A stretch of 12,080 bases of DNA from Methanosarcina sp. (GTDB taxonomy: Archaea; Halobacteriota; Methanosarcinia; Methanosarcinales; Methanosarcinaceae): the NCBI GenBank assembly GCA_003157235.1, contig PMJC01000001.1:1-12080 (forward strand), given 5' to 3'. Positions 7,279 to 12,080 of this stretch are shown one piece after another (position 1 is the stretch's first letter; each line of letters starts with the position of its first letter). A program made the translations under genes and the position numbers. The notes below the pieces were generated by a model, which worked only from the letters and a program-made list of their open reading frames with translations, did no database searches and was not told the origin of the DNA.

Positions 7279-9201
7279 TTAGAGTGGATTTTCCGTATCG
7301 CGAACAACGCGCACAGGATTACCTTCGTTTGGATATGACCATGAAATACCACCATCTCCCGTATCACCACGACGACTATATATCATCCATGGATATCCGG
7401 CATCTGAATTTTCTGATGACCACCATCCGCATTCATGACTTCCAATAGTGGTTCCGGGCATATTCCAGGTCCCATTAGGCCCACGCTGATTTACTGACCA
7501 GCCATTCCATCCATAAAGATTTAGATAATGATCATGTGCAAGCAGACCGTTTTTAAATGCCAGGCTTGCCCCAAAATCATCGGTATTTCCTCCTACTGCC
7601 GCAATCAGAGTGATGAATTCAGCTTTGGTTGGAACATGCCATCCTTCAGGTGCAAGATTTTTCTTATCCGAAGCAGTATACCAGTTATAATATGCACCAT
7701 AAGTTTTTGCAATTTTATCAGTGCCATTATTCCATGTGTCATCGGTGTAAACAAAGGTTGATGCCTCGCCCAAAATCCAGCAATAAGCGGGGGTAAGATT
7801 TGTACCGCTCGATGCCCAACCTGCGTTTTGAGTTTTATCAAAATATGCAATTTGTGTTCCATCCCTGAATTTGGATGTTTTAAGGTTTTGTGCCATCCAC
7901 ACCTGGTTTCCGATCTTTACAATTGTATAGCTATTCCCATCAATATCTATTACAGGCATTGGAGCTTCAAGGTTATCTGAATAAACCTGGGTTGTTGTGT
8001 TCTTCTGGTAAGCTCTGATATTATAGGTTTCACCTGATGTAAGTCCGGTTATCTGGCCAATAATCACTGAACCAGTAGAACTACTTGAAATCTTTTTATC
8101 GCTTAGAGTCGGATTTGCATTTTTACTTATACAGATTCCCCTTTCAGTTACAGTACCAAGCCCCATATCGCTGTTTACTAATACCATATAGGTTAGTGTG
8201 GTATTTGTTTTTTCCAGGATGCTTAGTCCGAATGCTGCCCCACTGTAAATTCCAAGTCGTGTATCATAAAGAATAGCAGATCCCAAATCGGTCGGAGTCA
8301 TTTTACCTGCAATCTCATCACTGGTTGCCGATGTAAGGTAGATATACCGTCTGCTACCATCTGAATAATATATTCCCAAGCGGTCGCCCCTGACATTCCA
8401 TGTTCCGGTGTTTTTTACACCTGAAGGAAGTGTTTCATCATAAGTACCTCCGGTTGTAAATTTCATTATTGCGCCTAAAAGCGATAAATTTGTGTTACCT
8501 CCATCCGAAACGCGTCCGATCAACCATGTTCCTACAACCCTTGCATCGGAATTCGAAGCAACAGGAGCAGGCGTTTGAATAATCTTGAAAGTCTTTGCAA
8601 AGTCTGCGGTTAACCCAACACCATTTATCGAGACATTTGTTTCGCGGTTCTGGGATAAAGTATTATCTTTTACCATTATCCTCACCTTCGCCTCCTTTGG
8701 AGGATTTCCGGGAACTATATTGCTTTCCAGCGGCACAATCCAGTCTGCCGATGATGTGGCAGTTAATTTCATGTTTGTTTTTACAGTAAGTTCAATAATG
8801 TTCTCAAGCCCATCCGCATTTACGACTGGCTGAAAATTGCTGATTTCGAATCCGTCAGGATTAAGTTGCACAACTTTAATTTTGCGTATTACAGCTCCTG
8901 CAGTGACAGTCACAGTGGCTACGCGCTCTTCAATAACCGTGTTTTGTTCAGCTGTAAGGGTCAATTCAGTGGTTCCCTGATCTCCAGAAGAAGTTGACAA
9001 ACTGCACCAGGTTGTGTCGATTACTGCCGACCACTTATAGTTGCTGGTCAACGTTATCTTTGTTGTACCTCCCGCCGGGACAAAATTGACAGATTCCTGC
9101 GATAGTGTCATCACATATATAAAGTCAGGATTAAGTTCATTGACTTTTTTGCACGACACTATCAGTATGCACAAAAACATGCTGATAAGAATTTTTTTCA
9201 T
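7279..9201 (-). CDS. BACON- and FISUMP-domain surface lipoprotein
   Basis: A 640-residue multidomain lipoprotein with no evident enzyme domain. The signal peptide is MKKILISMFLCILIVSC with the lipidated Cys at 17. Residues about 33-112 are a BACON-type beta domain (NYKWSAVIDTTWCSLSTSSG, then RVATVTVTAGAVIRKIKVVQ); about 127-211 is a second, more divergent copy (ATSSADWIVPL, ending FKIIQTPA). Residues about 221-320 resemble a lipocalin-like module (VVGTWLIGRVSDGG, GTWNVRGDRLGIYYSDG). Residues about 345-412 look like a fibronectin-III-like strand set (ITGLTSGETYNIRAYQKN). The C-terminal domain from about 418 to 636 is FISUMP: DIDGNSYTIVKIGNQVWMAQ, YGAYYNWYTASDKKNLAPEG, WHVPTKAEF, CGWWSSEN and PVRVVRD. 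BACON domains are thought to mediate carbohydrate or mucin contact; FISUMP function is unknown. The gene sits 106 bases after the GH43 gene and 94 bases before the M64 ATG, all on one strand. A surface binding role is inferred. Confidence 0.88.
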   Translation of the reverse strand: MKKILISMFLCILIVSCKKVNELNPDFIYVMTLSQESVNFVPAGGTTKITLTSNYKWSAVIDTTWCSLSTSSGDQGTTELTLTAEQNTVIEERVATVTVTAGAVIRKIKVVQLNPDGFEISNFQPVVNADGLENIIELTVKTNMKLTATSSADWIVPLESNIVPGNPPKEAKVRIMVKDNTLSQNRETNVSINGVGLTADFAKTFKIIQTPAPVASNSDARVVGTWLIGRVSDGGNTNLSLLGAIMKFTTGGTYDETLPSGVKNTGTWNVRGDRLGIYYSDGSRRYIYLTSATSDEIAGKMTPTDLGSAILYDTRLGIYSGAAFGLSILEKTNTTLTYMVLVNSDMGLGTVTERGICISKNANPTLSDKKISSSSTGSVIIGQITGLTSGETYNIRAYQKNTTTQVYSDNLEAPMPVIDIDGNSYTIVKIGNQVWMAQNLKTSKFRDGTQIAYFDKTQNAGWASSGTNLTPAYCWILGEASTFVYTDDTWNNGTDKIAKTYGAYYNWYTASDKKNLAPEGWHVPTKAEFITLIAAVGGNTDDFGASLAFKNGLLAHDHYLNLYGWNGWSVNQRGPNGTWNMPGTTIGSHECGWWSSENSDAGYPWMIYSRRGDTGDGGISWSYPNEGNPVRVVRDTENPL

Positions 9202-9307
9202 AGATTTTTATTTAGGTTAGTTTATTAAAAAACATCTGTTCGTTTACTATTTTTTACTAATTATTACTGTTCATTAATTTGCTATTGTTTGTTAAAAATT
9301 TCTTATT

Positions 9308-10987
9308 CTATTTATTTGTATTTCCGGTTATCTCTTTATACTCAAACCAGTCAAATAATGCATATTCTTTCTTTCTCAACAACTGACCATTACTGCTGCA
9401 ATACATTCCTATGAAAGGTCCAATAAAACTGTCTGCCTTGTTTGAGCTGCAAATAGTCGCGTCCTGATCATTACCAAGTTGTTTCAATTCGTATTCGGAG
9501 GTTCCTGCCCAAAACCGGTAGATGAGTTTATCTCCTGATATTTTAAAATAGATGTTCGTACTGTTAATTTCCTTCTCAGCAATTAAAAGCCCCCTGTCAT
9601 TCTCAGTTTTAAACAGCTGTACTATGTTTTTACCTTCCTTTATTACTTTTACCAACCTGTAATTAAACTTGTTGTTTTGCATAATGACCATACCAGCTTC
9701 CTCATTTGAAATGCTGGGATTAAAAACCATTTTGCATAATGCTTCAAATTTATGGTGCTGTACACGGCGGGCAATTAGAGAAGGGTTGCCAAGCCCCTCA
9801 ATGTTCTCTGTCCTTACTTCAATTCTGATCCGACTTTTTTCAGCTTCAATTGTATACCACTTCGTAAAGGGTGTGCGAAGAAAATTCCAGCAAAGCGATA
9901 GTTCCGGTTTGTCAAAATCGTCTCTTTCATTTGGTTTTGCAACCGGAGTCCATGGAAGGTTCGGTTTTTTGTCAATAGCTAAAACACGCCCTTTACCTGG
10001 ATTAAATATTGGTACATCGCCTTGAAAAACAATATTGGTCAGGAATGTTTCACGTCCCAGCATATTATATCCTTCAACAGGACGCACTCCCAACATCACC
10101 GCATACCAATCCCCATATTGAGTCTGAACTATGTCGGCATGGCCGATAGTTGTTATATCAATATTGTTCCCCAGATAGCGGTGAGTCAGAAGTGGATTAG
10201 ATATAAATGGAGTATATGGACCTGTTACTGAATCAGCAGTGAACATTGTAACAGCATGGTCTTCCCATGTCCCTCCTTCAGCTATCAATAGATAGTACTT
10301 ACCTTTAATTTTATATATATGGGGAGCTTCAGCATACGGGCTGTTTATTGCGTACCCACTGGTAACAATATGCCTTTCTCCTTTAAATCGTCCCGTTTGC
10401 AGATCAAGTTCCTGGATATAAATACGGTCCTCTGCAGGATATTTTCTGGGTGGAATTTTTTTGCTGCCATTAATTGAACCACAATACCAGCACCTGCTAT
10501 CATCGTCAAAAAACAACGACGGGTCGATTCCCGGTGCATTTTCAATAAATACAGGCTCACTATACGGACCTTCAGGTTTCTCAGATGTCACGTAAAAATT
10601 ACCACCTGCTCCGGTTGCCGTATTTATCACGTAAAAAATACCATTATGATATCTGATAGTTGGCGCCCATAACCCGGAGGAATGTGGTAAACCTTCTTTC
10701 AGTTGAAGTTGCGAAGGACGATTAAGGACATATCCGATCTGCTCCCAGTTCACTAAGTCTTTACTATGATATATAGGCAAACCAGGAAACCACTCAAATG
10801 ACGAAGTAACGAGATAATAATCTTCACCAACCCTGCAAATTGAAGGGTCAGGATTAAATCCGGGAATTATCGGATTCTTGAAATATCCGGCCTCCTGGGC
10901 ATCGATTAACCCACTGGCAAAAAAAACAATAATAATTAATGCAATGATAATTGTCTTTGTTCCTATCCAACCAATCTTCCGAATCAT
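9308..10987 (-). CDS. GH43 family beta-xylosidase/alpha-L-arabinofuranosidase-like enzyme
   Basis: A 559-residue secreted glycoside hydrolase with a five-bladed propeller, acting on xylose- or arabinose-containing oligosaccharides. Residues 1-30 form a signal peptide with a hydrophobic core (TIIIALIIIVFFASGLIDA) and no lipobox, so it is probably periplasmic. The catalytic domain covers about 35-340. Its opening NPIIPGFNPDPSICRVGEDY carries the catalytic base Asp47; Asp155 in GIDPSLFFDDD is the pKa modulator; Glu220 in SPYAEAPHIYK is the acid. The TSSFEWFPGLPIYHSKDLVN segment is typical of the XynB-like subfamilies of GH43. Residues about 350-553 match the C-terminal beta-sandwich of these enzymes (DDFDKPELSLCWNFLRTP, LIARRVQHHKFEA, YALFDWFEYKEI). 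All three catalytic acids are present and length is normal. It is the first gene of the minus-strand series, after about 350 bases of non-coding DNA. Xylosidase versus arabinofuranosidase activity cannot be separated by eye. Confidence 0.93.
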   Translation of the reverse strand: MIRKIGWIGTKTIIIALIIIVFFASGLIDAQEAGYFKNPIIPGFNPDPSICRVGEDYYLVTSSFEWFPGLPIYHSKDLVNWEQIGYVLNRPSQLQLKEGLPHSSGLWAPTIRYHNGIFYVINTATGAGGNFYVTSEKPEGPYSEPVFIENAPGIDPSLFFDDDSRCWYCGSINGSKKIPPRKYPAEDRIYIQELDLQTGRFKGERHIVTSGYAINSPYAEAPHIYKIKGKYYLLIAEGGTWEDHAVTMFTADSVTGPYTPFISNPLLTHRYLGNNIDITTIGHADIVQTQYGDWYAVMLGVRPVEGYNMLGRETFLTNIVFQGDVPIFNPGKGRVLAIDKKPNLPWTPVAKPNERDDFDKPELSLCWNFLRTPFTKWYTIEAEKSRIRIEVRTENIEGLGNPSLIARRVQHHKFEALCKMVFNPSISNEEAGMVIMQNNKFNYRLVKVIKEGKNIVQLFKTENDRGLLIAEKEINSTNIYFKISGDKLIYRFWAGTSEYELKQLGNDQDATICSSNKADSFIGPFIGMYCSSNGQLLRKKEYALFDWFEYKEITGNTNK

Positions 10988-11338
10988 TGTAATATAAATT
11001 AGCGTGTTTTATTCAATTCTTTGTTTTACTGTTTAAAACTCTCCTCAATCCCATAAGAGAATATAAAAGTTTCCCTGCCTTTCACTGTTGCCTTTTCAGA
11101 GATTGTATTTTTTATTTAACAAATATTATTTTATACTATCACTGCATAAAGGCGATTCAATTCTGAAGTTCCACAGCAAGAATTTGAAATATTTAAATTA
11201 TCCTTCAAATTCAGACCTTAAGAACTAACAGATCGAGTACAATAAGACGCTATAAATTTGATTGGTAATTAACACGAATCGATCAGGAATGGTTTTGCAA
11301 ATTTTAAGCCTATTTCGATTCTACATAACATGAATTGA
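10988..11338. other. AT-rich non-coding interval between divergent units
   Basis: About 350 bases with stops in all frames and no recognisable protein. It separates the minus-strand GH43 start from the plus-strand gene remnants and must contain the promoter and leader of the minus-strand locus. The right part (about 11160-11338) was translated on the plus strand and gave only short, family-less stretches. I see no tRNA, direct-repeat pair, inverted-repeat operator or transposon end. Confidence 0.6.
11120..11150 (-). promoter_or_regulatory. Candidate Bacteroidetes-type promoter for the GH43-led gene series
   Basis: Read on the minus strand, TTTA (11150-11147) is followed after 19 bases by AATATTTG (11127-11120). 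The Bacteroidetes primary-sigma consensus is a -33 TTTG-like element, about 19 bases, then TAnnTTTG; the match misses one base in each box. It would start transcription near 11113 and leave a leader of roughly 125 bases before the GH43 ATG at 10987. The region is very AT-rich, so chance matches are likely. Confidence 0.25.
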
Positions 11339-11500
11339 ATAGAAAATGTGATGCTAATTTCCACACATACTCATAGTGTACCTTGGATTATGGGTGAGGG
11401 ATTTGAAGACAAAGTCTTTAATTCTGTTAAAACGGCAAAAGAAAAACTTCAACCTGCCAGCTTAGCTTATGGTACCGGTGTTGCCTATATTAATGTTAAT
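11339..11500 (+). pseudogene. Internal fragment of a neutral/alkaline ceramidase-family gene
   Basis: About 54 codons read IENVMLISTHTHSVP followed by GEGFEDKVFNSVKTAKEKLQ and LAYGTGVAYINVN. The THTHS motif is the zinc-binding histidine motif of the neutral ceramidase (N-acylsphingosine amidohydrolase) family, and the following helix and G-x-G-x-x-x-x-N-x-N segment have the spacing expected of that family, also common in uncharacterised Bacteroidetes hydrolases. Intact members are several hundred residues long; here both ends are missing. A TGA at 11336-11338 lies just upstream in frame, and homology fades after the VN at about 11500, although the frame stays open to a TGA at 11558. The GTG at 11348 lies inside the conserved ENV segment and is not a credible start. 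No ordinary gene start precedes it. I judge it a dead remnant. Confidence 0.65.
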
Positions 11501-11502
11501 CA

Positions 11503-11577
11503 CAGGTCACGGGCCAGACAGTTTTTGATTACCTCCAACCGCGGATCTTCAAGCCTTTGACAATCAGGGGAATCGAA
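11503..11577 (+). pseudogene. Short fragment of a beta-lactamase-family serine hydrolase gene
   Basis: In a different reading frame from the fragments on either side, 25 codons read QVTGQTVFDYLQPRIFKPL then TIRGIE. This closely resembles the helix-turn segment of class C beta-lactamase-related serine hydrolases (PF00144 type), where a TGQ-x-x-x-x-YL-x-PR-[LIV]-F-x-PLGI pattern occurs after the YxN motif. Neither the SxxK serine motif nor the rest of the domain is present, and an in-frame TAA lies just upstream at 11497-11499. It begins where the ceramidase-like homology ends and finishes where sialate O-acetylesterase homology begins. The match is short and was recognised by eye, so moderate confidence. 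Confidence 0.55.
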
Positions 11578-12080
11578 TGTCCCACGCTTTTCTACGCATG
11601 CAGACAAAATGGTGTCGCTGATTAAATTTTGGCGTATTTTATGGGCTAACCACAATATGCCGTTTTTCTATTTAGAGATTGCTCCATATAATTGTGCAGC
11701 TAATCGTCTTGACTTAACGGAAGCCCAAATTAATGCAGCTTTGTTACGGGAAAAGCAAGCTCATGTAATGAAGATGATTAACAATGTCGGAATGGTATGT
11801 ACCAACGATTTGGTTTTCCCCTTTGAGTGTGAAGAAATTCACCCATCAAACAAGGTGGAAGTTGCCAAACGTTTCAGCTATTGGGCGTTACATAATACCT
11901 ACGGATTTAGTGATGCACTGTCGGTTATAAGGCTTCAGTACATGTCGATGAAAGTTGAAAACGGAAGAGCTATTTTATCGTTTACTGGTGTCGATGAGGA
12001 GGGCATAACGATTAAGGGTGATATTTCCGGATTTGAAATAGCAGGCAGCGATCATGTGTTCTATCTAGCCAAGGCAATTA
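11567..12080 (+). pseudogene. Sialate O-acetylesterase-like gene lacking its 5' half (runs off window)
   Basis: An open frame of 171 codons starting at GESNVPRFSTHADKMVSLIK and continuing through MPFFYLEIAPYN, ALLREKQAHVMKMINNVGMV, CTNDLVFPF, EEIHPSNKVEVAKRFSYWAL and GFEIAGSDHVFYLAKAI. This is the C-terminal half of the sialate O-acetylesterase (SASA/SGNH) family, which removes O-acetyl groups from sialic acids or plant sugars. The catalytic His region (IHPSNK) is present, but the N-terminal half with the nucleophilic serine block and most of the WYQGESN signature is absent: the match starts in the middle of that signature, and the same frame has a TGA at 11558-11560. Without a normal start it cannot make a working enzyme, although an internal ATG (11600 region) could in principle start a fragment. 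The 3' end is outside the window. Confidence 0.75.

Noticed and set aside
9669..10025. Plus-strand open frame of 118 codons opposite GH43
   Set aside because: It is fully antisense to a convincing GH43 catalytic/C-terminal region, has no recognisable family and is explained as a shadow frame.
11161..11324. Further gene remnants upstream of the ceramidase-like fragment
   Set aside because: The plus-strand translations I read give only short stretches interrupted by stops with no family resemblance.
11348..11560. A 70-codon plus-strand frame starting with GTG, as an intact small gene
   Set aside because: The GTG falls inside a conserved ceramidase-family segment (IENVMLISTHTHS), and the last 20 codons lie in the wrong frame over a serine-hydrolase-like stretch. 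It is a composite of remnants.
1..12080. CRISPR array, tRNA, insertion sequence or phage-type attachment site
   Set aside because: No regularly spaced repeats, cloverleaf-like sequence, transposase frame or flanking direct repeats were seen on reading the window.

Overview
The window looks like part of a Bacteroidota (Bacteroidetes) chromosome, most likely a glycan-degrading member of the Bacteroidales or a close relative. The evidence is a SusC/SusD outer-membrane pair, BACON and FISUMP (Fibrobacter succinogenes major paralogous) domains, several lipoprotein signal peptides ending in a lipobox cysteine, AT-rich gene leaders without clear Shine-Dalgarno sites, and moderate GC content. No tRNA, rRNA, CRISPR array, insertion sequence or integrase was seen.

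Layout. (1) Bases 2-907, plus strand: the 3' end of a GH38-type alpha-mannosidase gene whose catalytic part lies upstream of the window. (2) Bases 969-10987, minus strand: five genes in one orientation that form a polysaccharide-utilization-type locus. In transcription order they are a secreted GH43 beta-xylosidase/arabinofuranosidase-like enzyme, a BACON/FISUMP surface lipoprotein, an M64-type zinc metallopeptidase lipoprotein, a SusC-like TonB-dependent transporter and a SusD-like binding lipoprotein. The locus converges on the mannosidase gene with about 60 bases between stop codons. (3) Bases 10988-11338: an AT-rich non-coding stretch with a tentative promoter for the minus-strand genes. 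(4) Bases 11339-12080, plus strand: a tandem of broken gene remnants, namely a ceramidase-family fragment, a short beta-lactamase-family serine hydrolase fragment in another frame, and the C-terminal half of a sialate O-acetylesterase that runs off the window.

How the genes may work together (inference). The GH43 enzyme would trim pentose side chains or short oligosaccharides. The SusC/SusD pair would bind and import the products. The M64 peptidase and the FISUMP lipoprotein, both predicted to be membrane-anchored, would process or bind a protein-containing partner. An alpha-mannosidase next door suggests a glycoprotein or mixed plant/host glycan target, but the substrate cannot be read from the sequence. 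No sigma/anti-sigma pair, hybrid two-component sensor or other regulator is inside the window.

The most unusual part is the mosaic at the right end. Three unrelated hydrolase-gene pieces are joined within about 240 bases, and the second join falls in a stretch of about 13 bases that reads sensibly as both flanking protein families. This could be real microhomology-mediated gene decay or a chimeric assembly. The gene cluster itself is of a recognisable type, and I do not claim a new system there.
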